Source: Acheta domesticus
Lineage: Eukaryota; Arthropoda; Insecta; Orthoptera; Gryllidae
Assembly: GCA_031308135.1 (NCBI GenBank)
Contig: JAHLJT010009436.1
Location: forward strand, 163,359,681-163,423,680
Length of the DNA: 64,000 nucleotides
Direction of reading: 5' to 3'
The position numbers and the translations under genes are program-made. Numbering within the stretch: position 1 is the stretch's first letter; each line of letters starts with the position of its first letter. Below, in pieces: positions 34,085 through 44,589 of this stretch. The notes below the pieces were generated by a model. That model saw only the letters and a program-made list of their open reading frames with translations. It did not search any database and was not told the origin of the DNA.

Positions 34085-34640
34085 CACCGGGAGAGGGCAA
34101 CAACTGATGACAGTCCCTCTGACCGGCAGGTTCTAGGTTCCACTCCCGACGTGGCGGCAGGATTTTCGACACTAGGTCGTCAGCTAGGTCGTGTTCTGTC
34201 GCTGTCTGAAGGAGAATTCTAGCGGCCGGTTGCTCTGATCGTTAGTTTTCCGTGGTTTCTGCGATCAACATCAGGCGAATGCCGGAGCAGTATCCTAACA
34301 AACGGGCCACGGACCGCGCTCAGTCTTTCCTTCCTCTTCCTTGTCCTATCCTTACCCCTTACATACACACACACATACACACACTTTCAGTAACATGCAC
34401 TACAGTACCAAACATGCCGGGAGACCGGTCGGGAGCTTAGAGCTTGTCCTGGCTGGGGTGGTGCCCCGCTGGTGGGAGATACTTGGCTGAGGGAAACACC
34501 GCTACCCGACAGTAGGTCGGCGCCGGATCTCGCCATCCAGCAGGGAAAGGACACCGCCACCTCCCGAGCAAAAGCATGCACTGTACTTACGGGACCAATG
34601 ACTCTTGTAGTTAACGCGCCCGGAATCAGATCCAATCATT
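34085..34640 (+). mobile_element. SINE family A, well-preserved copy
   Basis: The head is shortened (gcaccgggagagggcaacaa) with ggttctaggttccactcccg. The body is complete: gaaggagaattctagcggcc, tagttttccgtggtttctgc, aacgggccacggaccgcgc, a CA tract, acatgccgggagaccggtcg, ggtgggagatacttgg. The tail acgggaccaatgac and taacgcgcccgg ends at atccaatcattg. Another SINE follows directly. Confidence 0.9.
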
Positions 34641-34654
34641 GAATGTCCTCACGT

Positions 34655-35035
34655 GTGCCCGGCTGAAATAGCTCAGAGCCAGCAATGTCATTGTTCTTGC
34701 AGTGATTCGGTTCGGGATGAGAATCCTAATGCCGCGGTATGGATGAGAATCCTTATGCCGGCTGCTTTTCCCGAGATTTATCCCATCAATTCCAGGCGAA
34801 TGCTGGAGAAATACCCTAACAAATGGGCCACGGACCACGCGCCATCTTTCCTTCCTCTTGCTAAACACACACTGACAAGCTCTGCACAATCACCCATGTT
34901 GGGAGCTTAGAGTTCCGGGTTGGGGGAGAAACGCAGAGGGAGAAACACTTCAAGCCGAGGTGTAGGTCTACGCTGAATCTTCCATTCCAGAGGACGAGGA
35001 ACACTGCCACCTCTCGGCATAAAACATTCTCTATA
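34655..35035 (+). mobile_element. SINE family A, 5' part, split by a foldback MITE
   Basis: The head is cccggctgaaatagctcaga. The central part has lost the gaattcag block and carries a local duplication of atgagaatcct (near 34719 and 34743). Later blocks (caattccaggcgaatgctgg, aaatgggccacggaccacgc) are present. It is interrupted after ctctata at 35035. Confidence 0.83.
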
Positions 35036-35262
35036 CTTCGTTTTTTCTTTCATGGCGCACGGGGGTGTGTTAATAAAATGGAATATCTCACAGTATTTCG
35101 CGTCGTTCTCGGCTATACCGCCGGAGTCGCATGATCGCCAGCACTGCTCGATACAGTCGCGATCATGCGAATCCTAGCGGCACAACCGAGAACGACGCGT
35201 AATATCGTGAGATATTCCATTTTATTGACACACCCCCGTACGCCAAGAAAGAAAAAACGAAG
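35036..35262. mobile_element. Foldback MITE 2 (TATA-flanked palindrome)
   Basis: A 227-bp near-perfect palindrome: left cttcgttttttctttcatgg, right its reverse complement with few mismatches. It is flanked by TATA at 35032-35035 and 35263-35266. It sits in the SINE block normally reading cactatacttacggg, so the TATA was present before insertion and is duplicated. It shares termini (CTkCG followed by T-rich), TATA flanks and an inner core with the element at 15721-15969, but the outer arms between terminus and core are unrelated. Confidence 0.85.
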
Positions 35263-35320
35263 TATACTCTAGCGGGGACCAATGACCTTGGTAGGTGACA
35301 TCCAGTTGAATCGAGACGTT
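35263..35320 (+). mobile_element. SINE family A, 3' tail of the split copy
   Basis: Reads ctctagcggggaccaatgac then cttggtaggtgacatccag, the standard SINE tail. It completes 34655-35035. Confidence 0.8.
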
Positions 35321-36530
35321 CGGCTCCTCTGTCATCGTTGTCACACTCTTCACGTGCAGAGCTCACCTCCTCGCCAACCCCTCCTCTACCAGCCAGATCG
35401 ATTGGTGGATAACAGTTTTGATGAGAATCCTGTTTTAGTCCATGCGGTATGCGTCAATAATGTTGATCACAAACAGACGTATAGACGTTTTTAGGGAATA
35501 CACGTTTTCCGTATCAAGGACCCAAGAACGTGAATTTTGGCTATACTAAATTCGAGAAAGTGGTTTACTACTAATATACGTACGCGAGAAAAATTGCGCT
35601 AACGGGAAAATTATTGGGAAGGGAAACAGTTCAGCATGACATATCATTCTGTTACTAAACGAGAAATTAAAAACTTTCGCTCTTTGACATGATTTTATTC
35701 TGAATTTTTATGATATTCATCAATATCATTCTATTTTCCTTTTTACAACTTCCACCAGTTTTCAATTTTTTAAGAAGCTTCTAGAAGTGATGTGACTTCT
35801 TATGTACTTTGTTGAGAGAGTAGATTCAGTGAAAAATCTGTACTGCTGTAAATCAATTGTAAGATGAAATATTAAAAACAATTTTCGTATTTCGACAGAA
35901 ACAAGTGAACGCTGAGAAGTAAATGAAACATTTCGTGAATATAGGTGAAATTTTTAGTAAGCAAATCAAAACACAGCACCAGAAACATTGGGGAAAATGA
36001 CAAAAATAGAATATCAAAGAAAAAGTAAAGTTGTCCAGAAGAGTGGACTGCCCAAACAAATCGACAAGGAAAATCAATTCTGGCACTTTACCCATTCCGG
36101 TGTATTACTGGCGGAAGTTGACTGTCCAGATTTAATAAAGTGAGGCGAATATACTGTTGGCTTCCATGCTGGCAGCGGATTTCGTATCCGCCCAAACGAA
36201 CAGGCCGCTTTTATGTGAAGTATGCGATACATCCGGGATATCAGTTACGCACACAAAGACAAGTTTCCGGAAGAATTCTCTAAATCGATACCGCCCGGAA
36301 GTGAGGACCCTGAGGGGGCGATGGGACGTGTAGGTGCGGTGGGAGTGGGGGGACAACTCGCCGTGAGAGCGCTCTGCTTGACAGATTGCGTGAGGGTGGG
36401 AGAGACGACGAGGAGGTGAAGGGGGAGATGGAAGGCAGATTTAAGGGAAAAGAAGTTGCGATGGAAAAGCTGGGTACAAGCAAAGTTGAGATGGAAACTG
36501 TGACCAAAGGAAAGAAGAGATGGGACTAAG
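35321..36530. other. Spacer, AT-rich then GC-richer
   Basis: No recognised gene. A GC-richer purine-biased stretch lies at 36280-36520. Confidence 0.45.
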
Positions 36531-36535
36531 TGGTC

Positions 36536-36655
36536 CGCTGTGTAGACCTGTGTATGGAGTGGTGTGTGGATCTGTGTATGGAGTGGTGTATGGAACTGTT
36601 TATGGAGTGGTATGTAGACCTGTGTATGGATTGGTGTGTAGGCCTTATATACGGA
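36536..36655. repeat. 24-bp minisatellite
   Basis: About four and a half units of tgtgtggatctgtgtatggagtgg with substitutions. The plus-strand frame reads as repeats of CVDLCMEW because 24 is a multiple of three; it is not taken as a gene. Confidence 0.88.
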
Positions 36656-36894
36656 GTGCTATATAATTTAACTTCACTACTTTATCAAATAGTATTAACA
36701 TCAAATACAAGTGCAAAATTAGTAAAGATATATACTTAGTTCGGGATATTACATCTCACATTCTCTTGAAGATGTAAAAGTTGAAGACTATTAATAAACT
36801 GTTGTGTAGGCCGCATTACTGGTAGAAAAGTGGCAAAGTAGGCAACGAGAAAATATAGAAGTTGAGATAGTAATGAATTTGATGACGGTGCTGG

Positions 36895-37345
36895 AGACGC
36901 TGACGGCAGCCATGGCGGTAATAATGATGAAAAGGAGGAAGAGGATAGAGGATTTGCGGCGGTGGCGGCACGAAATGAGAAGAGGAAGAAGAAGAAGAGG
37001 GAAAGATGAGGAGGAAGGCACGAGGAGGAATTGATGACGGACCTGGAGACTCTGACCATAGACTAAGGAGGTATCACTTCTCTATGTTCTGACAGTAACC
37101 ATGGCGATGATAATGATAGACGAAGAGGAAGAGGAAAGAGGATTTGCGGCGGTGGCACCGCGGCATGGGAAGAGGAAAAAAGAATAAGAAGAAGAAGAGG
37201 GAAAGGGGAGATGGAGGGAGGCACGAGGAGTTGATGACGGAGCTGGAGACTCTGACCATAGACTAAGGAGGTATCACTTCTCTGTGTTCTGACAGCAACC
37301 ATGGCGACGATAATGTTGAAAGAAGAGGAAGAGGGAAAGTGGGAG
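36895..37345. repeat. Tandem repeat of about 190-200 bp, two and a half copies
   Basis: The landmark accatggcgatgataatg recurs near 36910, 37098 and 37298. Between landmarks the copies share gaggatttgcggcggtggc, ggcacgaggag, gatgacgg, ctggagactctgaccatag and actaaggaggtatcacttct. Each copy has a long purine-rich stretch. Repeated minus-strand ORFs of 60-107 codons are copies of one another and encode low-complexity Ser/Leu/Pro. Confidence 0.87.
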
Positions 37346-37690
37346 GAGGAGGGTGGGGGTAGGGGGCGGGGTCGCAGAGCACGCTCCCAGAGCGCGCTCC
37401 GCTCCGCGGTCCCTTGCGAGTATCATCTCAGCGCGGGCGACAGCGCTGCCCTTTATTTTTCTCGCTGGGGCTTCCACAAGGAGGAAACAATTCCTGGTAT
37501 TTGCGTCGGTCCCGTGGCGCACTCGAGCGCCCCACCCTCTCCCCCTCCCGCCCGCCAGCCGGATAAACTATTCCCGTGAGACCGGAAAGGGAAGTGCGGC
37601 AAGCGAAGGACACAGGGTGGGGGGGATGCTGGCGGAGGAGGGGGTGGAGAACGCAAAGGAGGGGCGAGACAGATGTTTGGGGATCATTAA
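37346..37690. other. CpG-containing GC-rich block
   Basis: GC-rich DNA with several short ORFs, the longest continuing to 37931 on plus (192 codons). I recognise no domain; the second half is AT-rich and unlike the first in codon use, so the frame looks fortuitous. Confidence 0.35.
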
Positions 37691-38568
37691 CATTCAAAGA
37701 CGTTTGGATAACAGGAATAAACCTCTTAAAAGTATGAGGAAATGTGAGGTTGGCTTTGTGCCCTGTAAATCGCTCTATATTAAAACCAGGACCTTTTCAT
37801 TATGGCATACTTCTGGCATTATTTGTAAGTTTTCCAATTTTAGAAAATTCATTGTTCAACGAAAATGTGTCCGGCTCCATTTTCAAGCGTTCTTCAAAGA
37901 AAAAATTAATCTAAACATTTTCGAAAAATAAAATCTTCCAAATTTTTGAAGTGTTGCATATTTGCAGGACTTTGAGATCGATCAGCTGGAGGAATATGGA
38001 TGCTCATCAGACAAAATCGTCTGAGTGGTTTAAGAACTAGTAATAATAATGGTCGGACGAACTGATTGACGTTTTGCCGTAAACCAGTTGTTGGGTATCA
38101 TGGATTCACAAAATGTTGGTTCTGACTACACGACGTAATAAAGGTAGTAATTTGCAATATTCTGTAGCAAGATTCATCTACTTTTCCGATATCAGGGCCT
38201 TATAATACGAGTTTCCTGCCGAAAAATGTCTTCGGTTTGCCGAAGCATCACAATACTTTCTATTTACTATGTATGTTTGTATCGACAAAGTAAAAATGAA
38301 CAACGATGTACTTTAATACTTTGTATAAAACTGAATTTTCCAATTTTATGGCTGGGAGTACGATTCCGGAAATTGTATAAAATGAACTCAAATTTAAGTT
38401 ACCGCGGAAAATTGCACAGAACGCAACTGAAAGCGAAATACTTAAAGGCGGTTGTATCTAAAAACCAACGATCGGTTGGAAAGACATTGTACATTGCCAT
38501 AAAAATTCTGTACATTTCAATACTTTAATACTTTGCATCCTAAATTACGATTGTAGTAGCCTGTGTTG

Positions 38569-38571
<3 letters not shown>
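37691..38571. other. AT-rich spacer
   Basis: No recognised feature. The phrase gatatcagggccttataa near 38188 resembles gacatcagggccttatgtc near 29630, possibly a dispersed short repeat. Confidence 0.4.

Positions 38572-38657
<86 letters not shown>
38572..38657. repeat. (GT)n(AT)n compound microsatellite
   Basis: About 24 GT units at 38572-38620 run directly into about 18 AT units at 38621-38657. Alternating purine-pyrimidine throughout; the TA half can extrude as a cruciform. Confidence 0.98.
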
Positions 38658-38659
<2 letters not shown>

Positions 38660-39415
38660 CTAAAATCCGACACCGTGAGACCATTCTCCATGAAAGTTTG
38701 CACTTCTATATGTTTTTTCACCGAGAAGGTTCATGTACTGTTAAATCTGTTGTAACTCCACTGCATGGCGCTGTAGAACAAAGCTAAATATTTACGTCAA
38801 CTGCAACCCGCAACACATTCAGTAGGATTGTGAATCTAAATCGATAAATAACTCCTAAACGATGCGATCTATAGCCTTAACACCAAGATTTTGAGACCGA
38901 ATGCCTAAAAGAAACGTTTCTCACGTAATCTACAGGATGTAATCTTCTTGAACAGTCTGTTACATTTTTGATGCTCGGGCGCGTCTCGATATTACCTCAC
39001 CTGCTTGGAAATGTGCAGAATCTGCTATTAAATGTGAATGAGTACAGAGAGTGGCAGAGACAGACAGGAACAGGGTGAGGGAAGGAGAGACAGTGAGAGG
39101 GCGATGAGAGGGGAAAGATGGAGATGAAGGGCAGAACAACGTGTACCGGGTTTTCCTATCTATTATAATATCAAACTAAATCCCAAAACCCTATTTCAGT
39201 AAACGATTTCTACAATCATTAAATATTTAATAAAACACTTAAATATACATCGTTGGATGCTAATTACAAAATAATCAATCGTAATTGGAAGAAAATGGTA
39301 AAATTAATTCCATCGCGTGATCGACAAAGAAAAGAAAAGTATTACCGAAATTGTACAATATAGTGACAGGAAAAGGTTACTTGGTCAGATAGTAAAAGAA
39401 AAAGTATAAAAGTTT
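38658..39415. other. AT-rich spacer
   Basis: Contains a purine-rich patch near 39050-39130 (gagagacagtgagagg). No gene recognised. Confidence 0.45.
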
Positions 39416-39417
39416 AC

Positions 39418-39825
39418 TTATTTTTAAACGATATTCTGAATTTCTGACGCTATCAATTCATTTAAAACCGTGCCATGTGAGGCTTTCCATTTCAGCATTC
39501 GCACTTTATGTGTTGTGAGAAGGGTGTGACACGATGCAAAATTCGTCGCAGTTGAAGAGCGGATGCGGGAGCGGGTCGTGGCGCACGGCACAACATTTTT
39601 TACGAGATGACTCCGTGGCATAAAGCAAAATAATGTAAGGAAAATATGACATTTGCTTGTTTTTAAAAATTCCGAATTTCTAACGCTATCACTTCATGTA
39701 ATACCGTGCCGTGTGAGAGACTTTCCATTTCTGCGTTCGCTCTTTATGTATTGTGAGAGGGGTGTTAACACGATGCAGCATCCGTCGCAGCCGAAGGGCG
39801 GATGCGATCGCGTGGCGCGGTGCGT
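39418..39825. repeat. Diverged tandem duplication, period about 240 bp
   Basis: The segment at about 39418-39590 is repeated at about 39659-39825 in the same order: gaatttctgacgctatca / gaatttctaacgctatca, ctttccatttc, cactttatgtgttgtgagaa / ctctttatgtattgtgagag, cacgatgca, gtcgcag, gcggatgcg, gtggcgc. The second copy is more CpG-rich and leads into a CpG-dense block. Confidence 0.82.
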
Positions 39826-40095
39826 TCATCGCGTGTCCCGGGGCCTCCGGCTAACGAGGAGCGTCGCGACGCGCCGCCCGGGGCGCTAATGGCGTCGCGA
39901 CGTTCGCCGCCCTCGAGTGTGTGCCCTCGGTGTAGGTCGCTCTCGCTGGGAGCGAGCGAGAATTAGGAGCAAATAGTCCGCCGGCTCTCACTCTCTCCGC
40001 CTCCCGCCTGGTCGCCGCCGCCGTCTAGCGCACTTCTGCCGCCCCTGCAACCCGCGTCCGTCTGCAGCTCCCGTTGCATCGACATCCGAGGTACA
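39780..40095. other. CpG-dense block
   Basis: CpG-rich DNA with ctctcgctgggagcgagcgag (an imperfect hairpin) near 39940. It could be a promoter-type island. No recognisable exon. Confidence 0.35.
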
Positions 40096-40341
40096 GCAGT
40101 GCGCAAAAAAAATCGCATCACCACGCTCACAGTTACACTGCAACATAATCCTGAAAATACACCTCCTGATTTGCAAAAATCGAGTCAGTTATGAAAATAA
40201 TGTACTCGGAAACAACGTATAATCTACATATGATTACCAATTTCTGTTAAATTTGCTTAAAATTTGAAAGATATATAAAACGCAGAAAATACAGAATGCC
40301 TAATTTCTTCAAGAGATGCGGTTTCATTGAACACTACTATA

Positions 40342-40480
40342 CAGTCGACTCCGGTTATAGCTAACATCTAGAGACTAGAATTTTTGGGTCACTAGTTCAC
40401 TATATCCAATGATGACAAAATTAAATAAAATTTCTCCTCGATGATTAATGTTATTAATTTAGAGATACAACAAAATACAA
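40342..40480 (-). mobile_element. pogo-like element, left (3') end
   Basis: The left terminus tacagtcgactccggttata, next to TA, pairs with the right terminus near 43252, whose reverse complement is catagtcgtctctggttata. A 2-bp TA flank is expected for the Tc1/mariner/pogo group. The element is interrupted at 40481 by another transposon. Confidence 0.68.
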
Positions 40481-42595
40481 CCCTTTATTGTATAATGTAA
40501 CTCAGCTGTAACATAATGTTTTTCAGATCATAAACGCATTCTAACGATTTGATGATGAGCTATTACTTCCCTGTATACGTACGTATACACGGAGTTTTAT
40601 ACGTAGTATAGGGAAAGTTATGTAATGCTGCGTGAAAAAATGGCGAATTTTCGGCGGAAAAAATTTATTGCCGGGCCGTGTTAACGAAAAAGCGGATAAC
40701 TCCAGTTGCTAAATTAAGAAAAAAAATCCCCTAACACGTAGTGTAGTCAGAAAGTCTGTTTTGTGGGTCCTTGATACCGAAAAACCAATTGAAAGGAAAA
40801 CGTCCGTCTGTTCGTCTGTCCGTCTGTGAACACTGCTAGCGCCTAAACCATATGTACGATTTCTTCCAAAATGGATATTCCCCGGTCGATCTGGTTCTAG
40901 TGGAAGCTTCTGAAATATTCTGTAAAATTTGGAGGTACTTTGCATGAAGCCCCCCGGACATTTTCAAAATTTTCTCAAAAACGGCTGCAATTTTTTTCTT
41001 TACATTTCTTGAAAGAGTAGAATAAAATACACTGATTAAGGTGGCATAGGTCTGATTTTCACGGATAACTGAATTTTCGAAAATTGCGACAGTTAAAATT
41101 TTTTCGGCGTGTTTCTGGAACTACAGATTTGAAGATAAAGATTTTTCTTTTAAGTAAAATTTGTTGTCCAAAGTGAGTTCTTTCATTAAGGCCATGTACA
41201 TTTTTTTGAAAAGTTTAGTAGTTTTCGCTCAATATTGCGTACAATATGTGCTATTTTAAATAATTACAAAAACAAGATTTTCTCAAAAACCGCCAAATGT
41301 TTTCTTTAAACTTTTGGTAGGTATCGTGCCTAATGTATTTTATGAGATGATAAAAAACGCCATATTGCTTTATTCTTTTGTTTTTTCAAAAATTGCAAAA
41401 AAAATTTTTTTACTTGTCTCTCACGTCGTTAATATTTGCATTAGTCTTGATTTGTTGACATTATTATATTAAGGAGTACATGAGCTTTAAATAATGTCAA
41501 GTAAAGTTTCTCGGAAACAACCGTTTTCTGGGAAAACTAGCTAAAATTCCGCATTTTCAGAGACGCTCAAATGCCATTTGCTCATATATGGCTCCAAATT
41601 GTTTCTTGAAACTTTTGTAACGGATAGTGCAAATTACTCTCTTTAATATGACGTAAAGTTTTTTTTGAGTTTTTTTGGTTTTTCAAAAATTATATAAATG
41701 TTATTTTTTTGGAAGATCTCTTACATCTTTATTATGCACATTACGAGCAATTTGTAAAGATTATTATATTTGTGAGTGTAAATGCTTCAAATAACTTCAA
41801 ATAAAGTATTTTGAAAGCTCAAAAGTTTTCTGTGAAATTGAGCTTCAAATTCCGCATTTTTAGTAGTGCTAAAACGCAATTTTCTTTTAAACGGCACATA
41901 ATTTTTAAAAGAAAATTGCGATTTAGTATTAGGTTTTTGTGTTCTTTAATATTCTAAAATTAATACTTCTGGGTTACCAATAGGAAACCGAAAAATTAAG
42001 AAAATGGCAAAAAAATGTACTTTTGGCGGTGATAGATGGCAGCTGGCAAGAAATAGTATGTGACAATTTCTAATAGGTAGCGAAGACCCAAGGAAATAGA
42101 AAACTAATGCGGAAAATTCTGTACCATTCTGTAGCACCACTAGTTTTATTTTACATTCCATGTACATAATACGTTCATGTCACGCCTTCCCGTGTTCGGC
42201 GTTAAACGCTATAAGAATATCGACTTGAAGAGATAGTAATCTAGTGGCGTCGTGAATCGAAACATCACCCTCAAACTACAAAACCAACACAAAAACTACA
42301 CACTCTGTTACGTATATCAGAAACAAAACGTTTTTAGGAAACAAACTAAAATACGAATGATATTGCCTGATACTTACTTTATCACAATTTGAAAAGGAAG
42401 TATATTTTTTTAAATCGTGAAATATAGCATGTTTTATTATGTAACTCAGATGTAACATCATGCGTATACTTAATTTTTATTTTGTTTTTCCAGCAATTTT
42501 TTCTTCTGATTTTTTAAAAGTTTCCCTTAATTAAAATAAATGTAATGAAGTATAATTATTGCAAGTAAAAATAAAAAATATCATGCAATAAAGGG
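40481..42595. mobile_element. TTAA-type element inserted in the pogo relic
   Basis: Ends: left ccctttattgtataatgtaa; right, reverse-complemented, ccctttattgcatgatattt, about 16 of 20 identical. The right flank is TTAA (42596-42599); the left flank reads acaa, so one side has mutated. Direct copies of atgtaactcagctgtaacat lie near both ends (40495 and 42438). It is 2115 bp long; most of the interior is the dispersed family R, which may be a further insertion. No transposase frame is visible. Confidence 0.58.
40780..42160 (+). repeat. Dispersed repeat family R, longest copy
   Basis: Begins near cgtccgtctgttcgtctgtc and consists of several related 250-350-bp modules, each with aaattgc/tttctcaaaaac, ctttaaacttttg and a run of short A and T tracts. 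The end segment (about 41690-42150) is clearly homologous to 47540-48007. AT-rich and non-coding. Nature unknown; similar modules occur at 53990-54620 and, inverted, at 57535-58150. Confidence 0.65.
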
Positions 42596-42599
42596 TTAA

Positions 42600-43252
42600 C
42601 ATCAGCAACTGAAAATTTTGACACCTTCATTTGACCTTAAAGAATAAACTATTTTGCATTGTTTGCTTCGTACATTTTTTCATTGGTAATTTTTCTAGAT
42701 CTCGACTTCGTGTGCTCTTGATTCTTCATTCTGCATCGTTCATTATCTCTAAGTATCGTAATGTAGTCTTGACACCCTTCAATGCCTCTTCCTCTGTTGG
42801 AACACTTCTCCGAAGGTTCACAGTCTCTGAAGGCTCTTTGACTCTCCTAATACATACGAGATCCTTTCGGTTGCGGTCTAGCGCAAGCGGCAAATGAAAG
42901 TGATCATTGAATGAAACATTCCGGATCCGCTACTTCCACATCAGGTGAAACTTCTTAGATTGTTACCTTTTGCATGTGATACTCGTATTTATTCAAAGCT
43001 GTCAAGTGTTGGAATATGTGGCTCTGATGTGATATATTTATTCCAGAAGAGAATTAATTTCCAGGACGCACAATTTCTGCGTTCACTATAGCCGAGGTTC
43101 GGAGTTTACTATAACAGAATTTTCTTATGTTTATTTGTAATGTAAGTAGAACGGGACCAGTGGACCACTATACCGTGGCTTACGTGGGAACGTGGACCAC
43201 TATAACCGAGAGTTCACTATATCCGAATTCTCTATAACCAGAGACGACTATG
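42600..43252 (-). mobile_element. pogo-like element, right (5') part
   Basis: Holds a degenerate transposase C-terminal region (minus strand) and the right terminus. Inside the end, the phrases tataaccgagagttcactat and ccactataccgtgg repeat the terminal theme, giving a nested set of similar motifs, which is common at Tigger/pogo ends. The interior of the element must be deleted because N-terminal and DDE regions are missing between 42954 and 43252. Confidence 0.68.
42627..42954 (-). pseudogene. pogo/Tigger-type transposase C-terminal relic
   Basis: The minus strand reads EVSPDVEVADPECF, then in another frame NDHFHLPLALD, CIRRVKEPSETVNLRRSVP, TEEEALKGVKTTLRYLEI and, after an in-frame TGA, RIKSTRSRDLEKLPMKK. 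The helix after a TxEEAL sequence and a basic tail is typical of the C-terminal part of jerky/Tigger/pogo transposases, which follows the DDE domain. A frameshift and a stop show it is dead. The matching terminal inverted repeats around it support the family call. Confidence 0.6.
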
Positions 43253-43300
43253 CTACCATGCAACCAATTCCTATTCTCTTGAGCACCCCACAGCCACTTT

Positions 43301-43832
43301 CACCGGCTTAGAAGGCTCAGGGCCTCAAATGACAGTGACTGTGACTTGGATTGACTAGCATTCGAGTCCCGACCCTGCCAGGATTTTTGACACTAGCTTG
43401 TGAGCTCCGTCGAGTTCAGCCGTTGTTTAGAGGAAAATTCTGGCGTCTCGGATCGGTAGTTTCCCGTGGTTTATACGATCAACACCAGGCGAATGCCTGG
43501 CCTGTGCCGTAACAAATGGGCCATGGACCGCGTGTTATCTTTCGTTCCTCTTCCTTGTCCTCTCCTCATTACACACATTTACACTTATGTACTACACTCC
43601 CACGCATCCGCTCATGTCTGGAGCTGAGAGCTTGTCCCAGCGGGGTGGTGTTCCATGGACAGCAAGGTACATGGCTGGGAAAACTTCGCTATCCGACGTG
43701 TAGATCGACACTGGATTTTGCCATCGAGGGGGGGAAGATCAACAACACCTCCCACGATAAAAAACATGCCTAAACTTACCTGATTAATGATCTTAGCAGT
43801 TGCCGCGCCCAGAAACCCTAGTCAATCAATCA
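43301..43832 (+). mobile_element. SINE family A copy
   Basis: The head ggcttagaaggctcagggcc and B-box-like cattcgagtcccgac are followed by gagttcagccgttgtttaga, tagtttcccgtggtttatac, caggcgaatgcc, aaatgggccatggaccgcg and the tail ctgattaatgatcttagcag, ending agtcaatcaatcaaaa. It lies about 50 bp right of the pogo end. Confidence 0.88.
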
Positions 43833-44589
43833 AAATCCTACCAATTCTCGCTGTGCCGCTGTCTTCACTGTTCACACCTGTCGTCGCTCAGTCCGTGACA
43901 TCCACCTTGCCCTGTCGACTACTTTCGTCTCTTTGAAGACATGCATAATAAAGGAATCTGTTATAAGTTGTGGCCTTTCCATTGACCGCGGCTTAAGGGG
44001 ACTGCGCAATGTTTGCCGGTCTTCTTCACAAGAATTGGAGCTTGGGGAAAACATTGTTCTGCGGAGCTGACACACTCATTCAACTCAGGGCTTGCGTGTG
44101 TTAGCGTTTGTTTCTCACAAAAACTTGTCTAGTGAAGATTTCACCTACTGTTTTCTTAGACATTTTAAAATATTTGGTGATTTAATATTTTTTCTAACAA
44201 ACATACAAACATATATTAATGTGCTTTACAGACTAATTTCATTTAAATATTTTAAGAGGGAAATATATCTTCCAAGGATCACATGTGAATCATACGGGGT
44301 GATTAAAAAAGAATATACATATTTCAAAGTATGCAATCAAAGCTAATGATAGCAGAACAGCGTGGAGGTACGTGCATATACCTTACATTTTATCACCTTA
44401 GATTTTAAACCTCACGTAATATTACGTCTACGAAGTCAAGTTGTGAAAAACATTTTCGTTTAGACACAAATATAATAAACTGTGAACGATTCAAACATAA
44501 TTATAGTAAGTATAGTAACAAACGTATTGTAATATGAATTAAAACTTTCAATCTAAGTACGTATTTGATAAGTCATCTTCATTGTATTG
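43833..44589. other. Spacer
   Basis: Unique-looking, GC-moderate then AT-rich. The phrase cggggtgattaaaaaagaat near 44295 resembles some DNA-transposon termini but has no partner that I can find. Confidence 0.4.

Noticed and set aside
37353..37931. 192-codon plus-strand ORF
   Set aside because: GC-rich first half and AT-rich second half differ in composition, no motif, overlaps unrelated minus frames.
44290..44345. cggggtgattaaaaaagaat as a DNA transposon end
   Set aside because: No inverted partner or target duplication found nearby.
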